This document shows, one piece after another, positions 11,673-23,736 of a DNA stretch of 64,000 bases (positions are counted from its first letter, which is position 1; each line of letters begins with the position of its first letter). The stretch comes from Karalla daura. Its lineage: Eukaryota; Chordata; Actinopteri; Chaetodontiformes; Leiognathidae. The position numbers and the translations under genes were made by a program. The DNA lies in the NCBI GenBank assembly GCA_029224185.1, contig CM055200.1:5914938-5978937 (forward strand), given 5' to 3'. The notes below the pieces were generated by a model. It did not search any database and was not told where the DNA came from. It was given only the letters and a program-made list of their open reading frames with translations.

Positions 11673-13384
11673 CTCTGGAGTCTTGCTATGTTTAGACAGA
11701 AATGTCCAAACCACACTGTGGATGAGTATCCCTCATCTCCGTCTGGAGTTAAGTTTCTGTCCAACTTTAGAATTTGTTTATGAAATTACCAAATACTGGA
11801 GCAAAATAACCCATATTTTGCACCAGTTCACTCAAATGGGTGCTGTGCATCACTGGTTTAAGTTGACTCCAACGTCCTCAAACAAGTTTTTTTTTTCTTT
11901 TAGAGGTCCAAGTCATTGTTTTACAGTAGTTTCCTTTTTTATGTAGAGATCGAGATGTTTTTGGTTTCGTGTGTAGTTTCATTTAATGACCCAATGGCAG
12001 AGTCGAGCTGTTCCGCATCGTTTGATTTTTTTCCGTTTCACACATAATAGGGTAGTATGGGTCGGCCAAACTTTGAACACAACTTTTTTTTTTTGCCACC
12101 ATAACGTGGAGAGCGTCTGCTGTCGATAGTCTACAGCTCACGCAGAAGGGTAAGGGCGAGCTCCTCTCCCCATTTCAGGGCCAGCAGTTTGAGTCCATCC
12201 CAGTTGGGAAATGTGAAGATTCCTCGGAGTAAAGCTAATAATGTGGGAAATCCCATCAGGTCTGCACTAAAATAGGGTATCCTCATTCATGCTGACACAG
12301 AAACCTGTTTAGTCCCTGTTGCATTTTTGGAATTCACTTCACGGCTTCAGCGGGTCCGATATTGTGAATGAACATTCGTATTGCAGCTTGTAATAGTTAT
12401 TGTATCCGCTATCTCTTCGACAGCACCTCACGTATTCAGGACTCGGACACACCTTTTGTGTTCTTCTCAGGCGACGGCGGATATTAGCTGCTCTCAGTTT
12501 TATTAATCTAATCTCTGCATCTATGACTGCACCGCCTCTGTGCCAGCTCACATTTCAACCATGTCCGTCCCGCAGCTTGAAACGCAGCCTCAAACCATGT
12601 ATTTCGAACTCATTTCACTTTCGTGACCGTACTCTCTACAGCATGCGTGCAAACCCGAGCGTTATAAAGCCACCAAGCAGGTATATTTATCTACATATTA
12701 CAATCAGTCTGGGCGTAGTAGGCTGAGCCGCTGCAGGCCCACACACACACACACGCACACACCCACCTATCGATGCCTGTTTTTCTACCTAGGTTGCTGA
12801 GGGCTAGAGCTAAAGCAACCACCAACATTTTCCATCTGCTGGAGTAGTAGCGGAGCCGACAAAGTGCTGCTGGTCTTAACGATGTGTGCTCAAAAAACGA
12901 ACGGATCTGAGGACGAAGCAAACACTTACACATCATTCACTGCGCCAAGTGATGAAAATGTGTGTCCACCGTAGTGCAGGCAAATTAAAATTCTGGATGG
13001 ATAATAGAAAATCTGCTATAAACCCATGTGTGGACAGATCGCTGGTTGACAGATGCTTTTTCAGACCGATAGATTACTTTTTTGATAGGAGGGGAAATTA
13101 AACTGCTGAAGCAGCCGCGCAATAAAAACAGTGGCAACGGCATCCACACATCCAGATATGCTGTAGTGTCGTGTGGTTGGAAAACAAAATAAATCTGAAT
13201 ATGAGTTAGCATTTAGTCCACGGTCTGGGCCGAGGCAGAGGAGTCATGTAGTTCAGTGGCACACGGTAGTAATGACCTCCTGTATTACCGTATTGGATTA
13301 CAGCATGGGTGTCCAAAGTGCAACGCTGAACAACTCCCATGTCCTTTTTATTTTGGTTTGTTTGCAGGCACCAAGGTCAGCTCA

Positions 13385-13535
13385 GCATCTCAGTGGGTAG
13401 CACTGTCGCCGCACAGTATGAAGGACCTCATCGTGCCCCTGGGCCGGGCTAGAGTTTGCACGTTATCCCCATGTCTGCATAGGGACAGTTTCATCCCACA
13501 GCCCAAGAATACGCATCACGACAAAGGACTAGGCG
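13385..13535 (+). repeat. Teleost interspersed repeat fragment, plus orientation
   Basis: Matches the family head ('TGGGTAGCACTGTCGCCGCA', then 'GAAGGACCTCATCGTG') and its middle ('GAGTTTGCACGTTATCCCCA', 'CATCCCACAGCCCAAGAAT'). The 3' half is missing or unrecognisable. Confidence 0.7.
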
Positions 13536-13888
13536 TGAAGCAGGTTCAGACAATGAAAAATGCATGCAAGAGTGGAACCAGTACCACTTGGCTCAGTTCC
13601 TATCTTACGTTAATGCTGTGGAGACAGCCCGACATGCTCAACATTATATTCATTTGTTTAATTTTTGACCAGCTTTTCCTACCAGTGTCGTGTCATTCCC
13701 CCCCCCACTTCTTGTGTTGCCATGACACTGAACAGGTTAGAAGTCATTTGTCTGATAAATCTCGTAAAGCCTTCCCTCTCTGCTCTCGTTGTTGAGACTG
13801 GGGAAAAATAAACCAGAAGTTATTCAGTGGTTTGCCTCCGTTCCAGCTAATCACCAAAATAGAAAGTTGAAAGATCAGATTTTGTCGT

Positions 13889-13908
13889 CCCCCCCCCCCC
13901 CCCCCCCC
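13889..13908. repeat. Poly-C tract (20 C)
   Basis: An uninterrupted run of twenty C, one of several unusually long C or G homopolymers in this window. Confidence 0.95.
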
Positions 13909-15782
13909 TCTAATTTAATCATTACTAATGCCTCAAGTGGGAGTGGTATAGATCCAAGTAGATGGCAGAAGCAGTCGCTGCTGTTTAAGTGCCCGGCTGC
14001 CGGTATTTTCCGAGGTCCATTAAAAACAGCTTACAGGGATATACTGCTGCCCAGACACGAGTGGTCCATCACGGTAGATTTTCCCAGCAGAGGCAGCTCC
14101 TGGCAAAGGCAAAAGCACCAGAGGGCACCTATGTACAGCCTTCCTTTTAAACAGTGTGTTGCCCGTATCACACGCTGAGCAAAACTGAGTCACATTCGCG
14201 CAGCATCTTTGTCATGCACGCCCGTCTTGTTCTGTTGCACGCCATGAGGTTAAAGTGGCTAACCGTCAGCACTGGGGTGTTGTTTGTGGTCGTAAGCATT
14301 CGGCTGATTCTCAGGCCCTGGCTGCAGCAAAAAGTCTCTGCTCTTTGTCCCCCCACCCACCCACTCCGTCAGTCAAGAGCCTTCAGTAATTCGTTTGAGA
14401 CCCCCCCCCTGCTGGATTCTCATGACACTGAGGCATAAATGTACACAGTTTGTCGGGTGTGTATATGGAAGGAGTGGAAAGAAAAACGCACAGACGTAAT
14501 AGACCCTTGTAAAGCATGTGCACGAGAATGGCGGGTCGTGCGAGGTGGCACCAGTTGAATCTAGATGCAAAGGCTCTGAGGCTGTAGGTCTGTAAGATCA
14601 AACACGGCTTCAACAGCTACAATACAGAATAAAGAAAACTGTAGAGCAACCACATGTAAATACCCCTCATAACCCGAGATAACCTTGCAGCCACCCATTC
14701 ATCCACGTACACACATACAATTCCAGTTGAGTCCTAATGGAGCTTCTCGGTAAGCCCCATGCTCCACTACCTGGCTAGCTGAGTGGGTGTTTCCACTTGA
14801 AACCCCAAGGTCGAATATAGCCCATTCAATAAATATTCACCGGGTAAAAGCGTAAACGTAATCACGGTTCCTTCTCGGCCTACGCCATAGCCGAGGCTAA
14901 CATGTCTTTGTCAGGGCGAAAGCACCACATGCTTCCTCCTATCATCCGTATTATCATTAGTGGGTTACTTCCAGGTTTTGGCTCGCTGGATTCTCACACA
15001 AGGAAACGTACCCAATGGTAATGAAGCTCTCCAAACCGGTCTGAAAGCATTTCCATCAGGCCGCCTTCGGGTCTTGGTTAACAGGATGTGCCTGTTGAGA
15101 AATGAGCACAGTGCACACGCCACAGAGGAACTGGTCTGATGTGAGTAATAACACACCGCTTGAGCTTTAATGCAAAATAACGGACTGCAATTACTGAGAT
15201 TAAACAGGACCGTTGATAAATGCTGAGGTTAAAGATCAGACCTGCTGCCAGAAACTGGGAGACGCCTTAATCTGTTATTTTTTTGCTGCCATTGTCCACA
15301 CCTTCCTCTCGCTCCAGTCCGCACCTCACTTCCTGCCCTCGGCCCCTGAGGATGTGTAGCACACACCGATCTGTTGATAGTCAATTATGTAGATTTACTG
15401 CCAGACATACCCGTTCTCTAGTGTTGGTTTCACTCAAATATTTGGCTCAAGTACTCGAAGTAACACCCTAGTCTGATTATCTCAATATGGTTTTGATGTG
15501 ACGGACAATGGGATGGACGCGGGCTTGCACAATGTAGGTGTTTCCTGTTTTGAAACGTGGTCACGGACGCTCATTGTGTCACGTTGAGACGAAAAAGAAG
15601 AAGAAGAAGAAGGAGGGAAGAACAATGGGCTAGGTGTGGGTGTGGCGCTCGCTCACCGTTATGGCGCTGGGATGGTGTCATGTTTGCGAGGCGGAGAAGG
15701 TCAGATTGCAAGAAGAGGGGCTAAAACTCAGGCAGCCTCACAAAAGGGTCGCTCTGCAAGACTGGCCACAGGCTCGGCTCTC

Positions 15783-15818
15783 GTCTCTCTCTCTCTCCCT
15801 CTCTCTCTCTCTCTCCTT
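15783..15818. repeat. (CT)n polypyrimidine microsatellite
   Basis: CT dinucleotides with occasional CCCT interruptions. Confidence 0.9.
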
Positions 15819-16491
15819 CTTTCTTCATGCACCATGCTCGAGTTGGTGTCTGGTGGATTGCGAAAGTGCTCCATCACTCAAACTGAGCTTAATGAGACCG
15901 CTTCCTGCCTCGCTCCTTGAACAATCGTTGGAATTATTATTGTAAACAGAAGCCATTGTGTCTAGGTTCTGTTTCCAGGAGCGGCGCACCAACAACTCCC
16001 TCGCCGTGTTTTCCACTGCTACCTAGTGTTTTCGTTAATATATTAACCAATAAGGGTGTTTTTGCATGTTTTTGCATGAGCGGTTAGTTCTATCACCCCA
16101 CAGCTGAACCCAGGGCCTTCAACTTTCTATCTACCTAATGCAGGTTTTATATGTACTTCCCGTGTCTCGTCAAACATGTAAGCGACCGGGATCTCTGAAA
16201 GCTGGAACACACAACAGAAGGAAGACGTTGGAAGTGGAGAACAAAGTAGGGCCGATGGGCCGAGGTCAAGGTTCAGTAGCTGCTGAATTTGTATGGAATG
16301 GGTGGAAATCGGCATGAAGGAGATTCACCAGTAGTGCAGGGGGAAGCTGAAGAAGTTGATGCAAGATTGTTCCGACCATCCGCACCCTCGCTCACTTTGC
16401 ACCCAAAGCAGACGCGGCAAACTCCCCATCAGGATTCAGCCCATCAGAGCAGCACTAATGTCACACATAGCGGCGTTCAACCATCACTCAG

Positions 16492-16529
16492 GCCACGCTG
16501 ACGTTACGTCGCCACGCTGACGTTACGTC
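16492..16529. promoter_or_regulatory. Tandem duplicated CRE-like 19-mer
   Basis: The 19-mer GCCACGCTGACGTTACGTC occurs twice head to tail with no mismatch (16492-16510, 16511-16529). Each copy contains TGACGTTACGTC, and the second extends to TGACGTTACGTCA (16518-16530), a near-palindrome carrying TTACGTCA of the CREB/ATF type. GC-rich, CpG-containing sequence follows to about 16760. This suggests a promoter or enhancer; strand and target gene are unknown. Confidence 0.55.
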
Positions 16530-17131
16530 ACCGCGCCTTTTCATCCTCATGGGGACTCTCCCCAGTAGATGGCTGCTGCAACTGTGTCGGGTCCAAAAGC
16601 GTCTCGCGTTTCGGTCACATCTCTCGGCCCCTCCTGCTGTGGCTGCCACCGTTGGATGCAGTTTTCCGGAGGCTGAAGAACCACGACCTCGGCGGCGGCA
16701 TCGCTAGGCTTTTAGTGTCAGACTAGTGCGAGTGAGTCGACGGGAGCCCCGACGCGCTCATCTCAAACTTCAGCAGGACACAAACGAAAGAGCCCGGAGC
16801 AGGCGTATCCAGTGACAGCCGAAAGAGGTCGGGATAGAGGAATGGAAGCACACGTTCTCTTTTCGAGCAAAGCCGGGTCTCAAAATGTAATGCGTGCAGA
16901 AACGAGGCTTCAAGAGATGATGATGAGTCTTAGAATTCAGTTCTGCTCTAAGTACGACTAAATGAAAGGTGTACCATAAAGCCAAGAAAAGCTCTTGACT
17001 GCGGTCCACCCGTTAGTGGACGGACAGATAAGCAGATCAGCCGGACAGTTTACAGGTCGCAGGTCACGCCGAGTCATGTGTCGAGATTGGATGCGGCTCG
17101 CTTGTGTAATCCATTAACGCAGACTACAGAC

Positions 17132-17155
17132 CCACACACACACACACACACACAC
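17132..17155. repeat. (CA)n microsatellite
   Basis: A short CA run within GC-moderate intronic sequence. Confidence 0.9.
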
Positions 17156-17623
17156 GCGTGCGTCTTCAAAGCTCAGATTGCGTCGAGCGTGACTGGAGTC
17201 ACGCCATACATAGAAGTGACCTCCGGCACGCCAAGTTGGAGTGGCAAGTGTTTGTTGATAATTAGAGATTCCTTTCTATTTTGAGCGCACGTGTGCGGCC
17301 CCGTTTGCCGCTTTCAACGGGATATGGAAGCGGGGAGCGTGGCGCCCGGTCGCCGTCGTTGACCGGAATGTCACAGTTTTGTATTTCCACAGCGGGTCTC
17401 CGTGATCTGTCTCCGTTTTCAGGCTTTTTTTTTTTTTGCCCCTTTACGTGCCGTCCTCTTTGCTCAATGACGAGCGCAGTCACCCCAGGACGAGCCCACG
17501 TGTCTGTGACTGACTCACGATAGCTTGAGCGAGCCCTTTAGACCTTTGAGAATACTTGGTGTTGACTGTCGATATGTGGTGGGCACACTCCAGCTCAGAC
17601 TCCCTGTCGGTCTCGCTCTGTCG

Positions 17624-17640
17624 CCCCCCCCCCCCCCCCC
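17624..17640. repeat. Poly-C tract (17 C)
   Basis: An uninterrupted run of seventeen C. Confidence 0.95.
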
Positions 17641-17880
17641 ACGGCCTATTTATGGCACTCCGCCCTCGCACCACGTCGCTGTTAGGCCCCACATTCCCTT
17701 TTGCCGTGGCATCCTCTTATTTTCTCTTGACCTGGACCAGCAGGCACATGATGCGGTATCTCTTGGGTAACTTTTGATCTGCGTATTGAAACCAGACGGT
17801 TGTAAAATGAAGAGGTGCTGTTGGAAGAGGTCTTGAGGTCAATGTTCCAAGAGGTATGATGTACATAACTGCATGTTGAT

Positions 17881-18003
17881 ACCTGTATTGATATCTTGGT
17901 CATTACCTATGTTTGTAATTGTTGAATCTATGTTGATCTACCTGTATTGATATCTTGGTCATTACCTATGTTTATAATTGTGGAATCTATGTTTATATAC
18001 CTA
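17881..18003. repeat. 59-bp tandem repeat, two copies
   Basis: Copy 1 (17881-17939) and copy 2 (17940-17998) both begin ACCTGTATTGATATCTTGG. They differ at only a few positions (for example TTTGTAATTGTTG against TTTATAATTGTGG). A third copy starts (ACCTAC) and decays at once. Confidence 0.9.
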
Positions 18004-18507
18004 CGAGACTGAGTTACACATCTATATTGATCTCGGGACATAAGCTGTATATGTAAGCTGTAAACATTCTAGCTACTAATCAGTCAGTTGAAGTAATCCA
18101 CATGTATTTGAATAATAGCTTGGACATTTATAAAGGCCACGTCCTTTTCGGAGATTGTGGTCGACTCGGTCACCCCAAAGCCACCGAAGTAAATAATGGA
18201 GTCATTTCGGAGGTGAAATTTTCATCGGGTGAAACCCATCTTTGTTCACAAGCCATCTCGGCCTGGACAACCCTCACAAGACTTGGCACAGATCTCCCCT
18301 GGCGTTCAACACTTGCGGACAGGATGATGGTGGCCACGCCCGCTCAGAGGACAGGCGGTCTCGTGGGCCGTCGTGTCGACATGTAGAGTGTCTGTGGCAG
18401 AACCAAACGTTCGGGTTAGGAACGCGTCATTAGATACCTTATCACTCGTCCTCTTCCACAAAGTGTTTTGCTCAGTGTGTTTGCATGTCGCAGGTATTTG
18501 TTCACAG

Positions 18508-18557
18508 ACAGAGACAGAGACAGAGAGAGAGAGAGAGAGTGTGTGTGTGTGTGTGTG
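18508..18557. repeat. Compound (GA)n(GT)n microsatellite
   Basis: GACAGA units pass into GA and then GT dinucleotides. Confidence 0.9.
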
Positions 18558-20639
18558 GGTGGCTGGGTGGTTGGGGGAGCTCATGGCACACTGGGTTGGT
18601 CTAGCGGCAGGCGCAGTTGCATTGTCACTGTTCAGTGGTGTGGAGGGAAACTGGAACCTGTTCCAGGTCGGAGCCAGGTCTTCACACCCAGGCCGACTGA
18701 GCTCTTCTTCCCGGCTAATTTGATCGGCTAGACATCCCTCTATCTCTACTTTCCGGCCGAGGCGTTTGTCAGTAAAGGCTCGGCGTTACTGACCTTATCT
18801 GCTGTATCAGACACACACACATGCACACGCAGACGCAGACAGCCACAGCACTGGGTAACATGAGTCTGCCGGCTTTTTGACCTCACTGCACTTAGGGGAG
18901 GTTACTGCCGAAGTCGGTGTGGACGTAGCGTCTGGAGCCTGTGGACACGAGTGAACCCCGGCCAATCGAAAGAGCGGGCCCGAAAAAGAACGATCGAGAC
19001 CGGATCGCGGTGACGCAGGATGGAGGCCATGCTAGGAATCCTCACACTCGCCGGGCTGGTTGTAAACCCGACGACATTTATTTTTGAGAGACGGGCTGTG
19101 CGAGTCCACGAGCACCGCCAGGCACCGGAGATGTGCGCCGGTGACGCTCGTAACCAAACTCAACCCGAGCGCCTTTCGCAGAGTGACCGTAAATGTGGCC
19201 GGTATCTGGATTACTGGTTAACCCTCCCACTCGCATCACCTGGAGCGTAGTTGGCGGCAGGCTAATCTTAGAAGTCAACATTCCGGCTTGGCTTGCACAT
19301 TAACCCATGCGGTGAAAGGCACCGCGTCGGCCGACATATCTAACCTGGGGAACTTTAATGATTAAGGAAAACGCTGTAGTGTGTATCTGGAGCAGCTTGG
19401 TCCATGTGTTTTTGTTTGCCCTTCCTGGTTACTATGACTTCTGGAGCGCTTAGCTCTGTGGAAAACATGCAAAAGGGTTGTTTAAACATTTTAATTCATC
19501 CCTAACCCCCTTACATTTTTTTGTTTGTAGGCCTCTTCCGGGACACTCGAGGTCGGTGTCCAAAACTCAAATCCGAAAGCTTAAAGAACAAGCAGGTTCC
19601 TCACTGGAACCGAGACACTCCAACAAACGATCCAAAATCCAGTTCAGTGTTTTTTATGCGTTTTATTTATGGTCAATTTCACTTCATCTATGTCTTGATT
19701 ATTAAATATTATTACATTTTGGAAGTCAATCGAATAAGGTGAGTCGAATAGGGGGGATTGTAAACATCTGCGACCCCTGGGACTGGCCAGCTGTCCGAGA
19801 GGCGCTTTCGTGCTCCTTGGGATGTTACACACGCGTGCAAAAGTCTCAAATGTTTAGGCGTAACACGCTTCGGGAGCTGCTCCGTAGTGGGAGCGACCTG
19901 CCCATTTTGAGCAGCCCACACCTCCGCTCAAAGCCTTTAAAGGGAGAGAAAGCGAAGAAAATAAACCACCGTAATGACAACAAAGAAGGTTGTCGCCGGG
20001 GCCCTAATTACGCTCCAACAGTAACCGATAAGGGACGCACGCCTCGGCCGCCACGGAGCAGCAGGGAGGTTACCGTGGGATGCGGAGCGGCCCAGGCGCG
20101 CTTGCGGCCGCACGCTCGCCTGAGCCAGGCACGGCCTCCGAGCCCGGGGAGGGAGAGGCGGCGGCGCGGCCAGGAACAAGTCTCGGTAAACAGAGGGGGA
20201 AAATCCCCGACAACAGCCATTAGAGCAGGGCCTCCCGGTGGGAACGGCGGGCCCGCCGACGAGGCCGGCCCCCTCTCCAGGTGGAAGGTGTTGTCGGGTC
20301 CCTGGAATTAACCCTTGCGCACGCCTGAGGTGTTTCCCTCCTCCTACCTGTGGCTGCACGCCGACTGTAGCGGGCTTAGTCACCCACTATCGGGGTTCCT
20401 GCCTAACCTGAAACGCGTGCATCCACATTTCAGAGGAGGAGAAGCTCGAGTCGTCTCCCCTCTCCATTCTCCGGATCCGTTCACTTTTTGTTCTCATGCC
20501 GTCGTTCATTCGGCTGAGCAAATTTGTCAAGGCTCCCGGTGCCGTGCCTCACTCTCACGTGTTTTTTCTCAAACTGGTTTTTCCCATGTTTTGCAGGTTC
20601 AGCTCTCACACGCCTCCCTTCCTCCTTCCCTTCCTTCCG

Positions 20640-20784
20640 TCCTTCCCTCCTCGCCCTCCATTGGCTGCCGCCGTTCCCTTCGTAGGGTGGAGCCAGGCAT
20701 GGGGTAATAGAGGCTCAAGAGGGGGGGGGGAACAAAAACAAGAAAGGAGGACGCAAGCTCGGGGAGGCCCTCTAACCTGCACAG
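20640..20784 (+). promoter_or_regulatory. Alternative promoter / leader exon candidate with strong splice donor
   Basis: An inverted CCAAT box (ATTGG) near 20656-20660 lies in GC-rich sequence. About 125 bp downstream is the donor CACAG followed by GTAAGA (20785-20790), close to the vertebrate consensus. It could be an alternative 5' exon of B3GNT2 splicing to 24642, or a decoy. A CCTT-rich tract immediately precedes it (about 20612-20655). Confidence 0.35.
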
Positions 20785-21055
20785 GTAAGATCACACGGCG
20801 TGCACGCATGTTTCACAGCCTGTGATTAGCCGGCTCGCATTCCTGTTTCGGGGGCCAGCTTTAAGAAATGTTTTGTGTAGCTACACCGTCTCATCGTTAT
20901 TTGGATTATACCCTTTAAGAGGTTGCATACGTGTGAACGTTGAGCTCTTCCACCTCATGTTTTTAACCGGAAACCCCGAATGGCTTATCCAGACCAACAC
21001 GAATGCAGCTCCACCGGCCTCCTAAACCAGCCCTGTGTCATTGTTTTCTGCCTGC

Positions 21056-21058
<3 letters not shown>

Positions 21059-21104
<46 letters not shown>

Positions 21105-21110
21105 ACACAC
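21059..21110. repeat. Poly-C (32 C) joined to (AC)10
   Basis: A run of thirty-two C passes directly into ten AC units. This is the longest mononucleotide C run in the window, and its exact length is likely unreliable in any assembly. Confidence 0.95.
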
Positions 21111-21560
21111 AGGTGAGATTCCTCACCTCACTGAAGCCCTTATCAGGTAGAAAGCACGCTGGTCAAACACAGTCGGCCATTGTCCCGTAGATTACCAGCC
21201 GACGTAATCAGTCCGCCACAGACCGGCTGTCTTTACCCATCAATGAGACGGGGACCGGCACGACAGTCCACTGCTGATTGAGCCAGCACTGTACATGAGT
21301 GATAAAAGCTTCGTCACACTCTGCAAACACTGCCTTGATGGCTAGGCGTGAGTGACTTTGTGCGGCCTGCGAGATTTTAAAGATTTGTTTTTTTCTCTTC
21401 GTTTGCCGTGTGAAGAGGCTGCAGGGATCAGCTCGAACCGATCGACCACATCAGTCTCTTACACTTTGGATTCGCTTGTTTACGACGTTTTATCTTTGAG
21501 TTATGCGGAGGTGGGATCAAAGGTCACCTCTTTGATATCTCCAGAACCTACTCCAGCGTG

Positions 21561-21604
21561 TGTGTGTATGTGTGTATATACATGTGTGTGTGTGTGATGT
21601 GTGT
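21561..21604. repeat. Imperfect (TG)n microsatellite
   Basis: TG repeats with TA and TGA interruptions. Confidence 0.9.
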
Positions 21605-21639
21605 AACACCCCGAGCTCATGTGCTATTCCACGCTTGTA

Positions 21640-22640
21640 ACAACCCGGGTGGCGAACGAGCGCGAGCTCAGAGTGGCAGGCAGAGCTCTCCCTGCCCGGG
21701 ACGCATCACGCGCGCTGCAACCACGAAACAAAAGACGATAAGGAGTCGGCGGCGCATCCACTGCTTCCTGCCCTGTGCAAACGCCGCCCCGCCGCCGCCG
21801 CCGCACGTCTGCTCTCGGTCGTGCGTGTGTGTGCGTGCTGCAGCTTGGGGTTTCCGCGTCTGCCCTAACCCGGCGGGAGGAAAGCCCCGCCGGGCGGCGC
21901 AGGTTAGACGGGTGTAGGGCGGTGACGACGATCAGAAGTGCGGAAACTGTGGCCGAGGCCGGCCCGTTTGTTCGCTTCCCTGTTTAGAATTCCCCACCCG
22001 GCCGTTTCCCAGAAGATCTCCCCGCGCGGAAATGAGACGGGGAGGGGGGGGAAGGGGGGGGGGGGCCTAATTATCCACGAGAACGGAGGCGGCCGGGAGG
22101 CGGGCGATGAGTTCGGGGGAAACCGGAAAGGACGGGCGGACGCGGGAAAGATGGGCGTGGGGGTGGAGGGGGGGGGCTAACGAGGCGCACGTCGCTCTCT
22201 CGCTCCCTCCCACCAGACAGGTGGAGTTCACTGCCCCCCCCCCCCCACCCCTCCTCTCGAAGCCACGCGGTTCTCCTTTTAGAGGCGCCCGCGCCGCCGC
22301 CCGGCAGAAAGTGAAAGCCCGAGACGAAACCACATTTTGTATTTCCATCGTCTCGGCTCTCTGTGCGTCACCGCCCGACACCACAAACGACACGCAGAGA
22401 CGTGCGTGTCCCCCCCCCCCCGCGCCTTTTACGCTCTCTTCAACGCCGAACCCAACGCGCTCGACCAGGTCACTCGGGGGGGCGGGGAGGGGGGGGGGGT
22501 CAGTGCGGTTTCTGTCCGCCCACGCGTCTGAGCCGAGGAGTTCCAGAGTGGCGGCATCTGGGCTCGCTGCAGAGGCTGTTGGTTGTCAGCGGGGGCCAGG
22601 TGCGAATGGTTTTGAAACTTCCCGAGAAGAGGTGGCGGGA
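21640..22640. promoter_or_regulatory. CpG-rich block in the presumed B3GNT2 intron
   Basis: Frequent CpG, GCCGCCGCCGCCGCAC-type runs and alternating G-rich (about 22040-22065, 22480-22500) and C-rich (about 22231-22245, 22411-22420) tracts mark a CpG-island-like block. Several long open frames cross it, as expected from GC-rich sequence with few stop codons, but none has recognisable domains. It could be an internal promoter; no TATA or initiator element can be assigned. Confidence 0.4.
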
Positions 22641-23066
22641 GTGGGTGGGGTCCCAGACCTCTTTTCCGTTTTGACACAGATGGTTTACTTCTCTCTCTCT
22701 CTCTCTCCGTCTGCCTGATGGTGGTGAAGCCAGCGCTGCGTGTCAATTGCCAGCATGGTTTGAGACGGATTCACTGTCAAGAGGTCAGGTGGAGGTTTGG
22801 AGTACAGTACCCTCATGATAACGTCTCGCAGATGTTTGACTTTGAGAGGTCTAGCTTCGGGGCGAAACCCGTGTGCTTATTGCTATTCAATATAGGTGTC
22901 TTTCATGTATTTGTTTGCTCATTTTATTGGTTTGAAAGGGAGCGTCCCGGCAGCCGCGGGCTGTGAGGTTTTGCAGGCCGCGCGTTCACTGCTTTTGGCC
23001 CGGCATCCACTTCACGCTCCCCCGCTACCGCCAGCTGTGTGGATATACAGGCCGGAGATGTAAACC

Positions 23067-23201
23067 ATGGCGGCCACCGGCCTTTGTTTGCCGACGGTGC
23101 GGTCGAAGAAGTCAATCAAGGAGTTCATCGAACACTTGCTGACTCCGGCAGCTGGACGTGCAGGCCTTTCACGCCAAGCGAAAGGAAAGGCAGCGAAATA
23201 A
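23067..23201 (+). CDS. Uncertain 44-codon small ORF with strong start context
   Basis: The start context is ACCATGG, an optimal vertebrate initiation context, and the frame runs 44 codons to TAA. The predicted peptide begins MAATGLCLPTVR, continues with KKSIKEFIEHLL, which could form a short amphipathic helix, and ends in a basic RQAKGKAAK tail. There is no signal peptide or known domain that I recognise. It lies in a GC-rich block inside the presumed B3GNT2 intron, where open frames are common by chance. It could be a real microprotein, an upstream ORF of an unannotated transcript, the start of an unseen spliced gene, or chance. Confidence 0.15.
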   Translation: MAATGLCLPTVRSKKSIKEFIEHLLTPAAGRAGLSRQAKGKAAK

Positions 23202-23491
23202 CAGGCGCGAGGCCGCTGTTCCACTGGCTTTTCCACACAGGTTCCCTCACTTCGACGGGGGTGGGGTGGGGTGGGGGGGGAGTAAGTGGGACACACTCGG
23301 TGAGGATGTGTCGCCCTGCCAAACCAGAAACCCGAGGCACAGTCAGGTCCCTGAAAGGAGGTATTGTGTGTTCACCCAAACCCCCCGTGCTCACCTGAAC
23401 GACATCTGCTGGTTGTTCATTCGCAGAGTTTCCCCCTAATCGCGATCCACATGACGATAAACAAGTCCGCGCTGATAGTGTCTGACCTCCG

Positions 23492-23521
23492 TGGAGGAGG
23501 AGGAGGAGGAGGAGGAGGAGG
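23492..23521. repeat. (GGA)n trinucleotide repeat
   Basis: About ten GGA units. Confidence 0.9.
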
Positions 23522-23700
23522 ACCAGGACTGACTTAGTGAACCTGTTTCATTGTAATTGCGTTATGACAGTGAGGCCGGCCGCACGTCAGCAAATTGCCT
23601 GTAACGAGCTCCAGCAGCATTTACCGGCATCGCAGTCCTGGTGGGCATCATGCGGTGGATGCGGGCCAGAGGACTCTGGCTCTGTCCCTTGGGTTTGCGC

Positions 23701-23702
<2 letters not shown>

Positions 23703-23734
<32 letters not shown>
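23703..23734. repeat. (CA)n microsatellite
   Basis: Sixteen CA units. Confidence 0.95.

Positions 23735-23736
<2 letters not shown>

Noticed and set aside
19020..19250. 76-codon frame starting MEAMLGILTLAGLVV
   Set aside because: The hydrophobic start is suggestive, but the rest is compositionally random and no promoter, splice or family evidence supports it.
20496..22718. Several 100-200-codon frames on both strands (for example 22107-22718 and 19739-20311)
   Set aside because: They occur in CpG-rich DNA with few stop codons, cross homopolymer runs and contain low-complexity P/R/G sequence; no domain or splice support.
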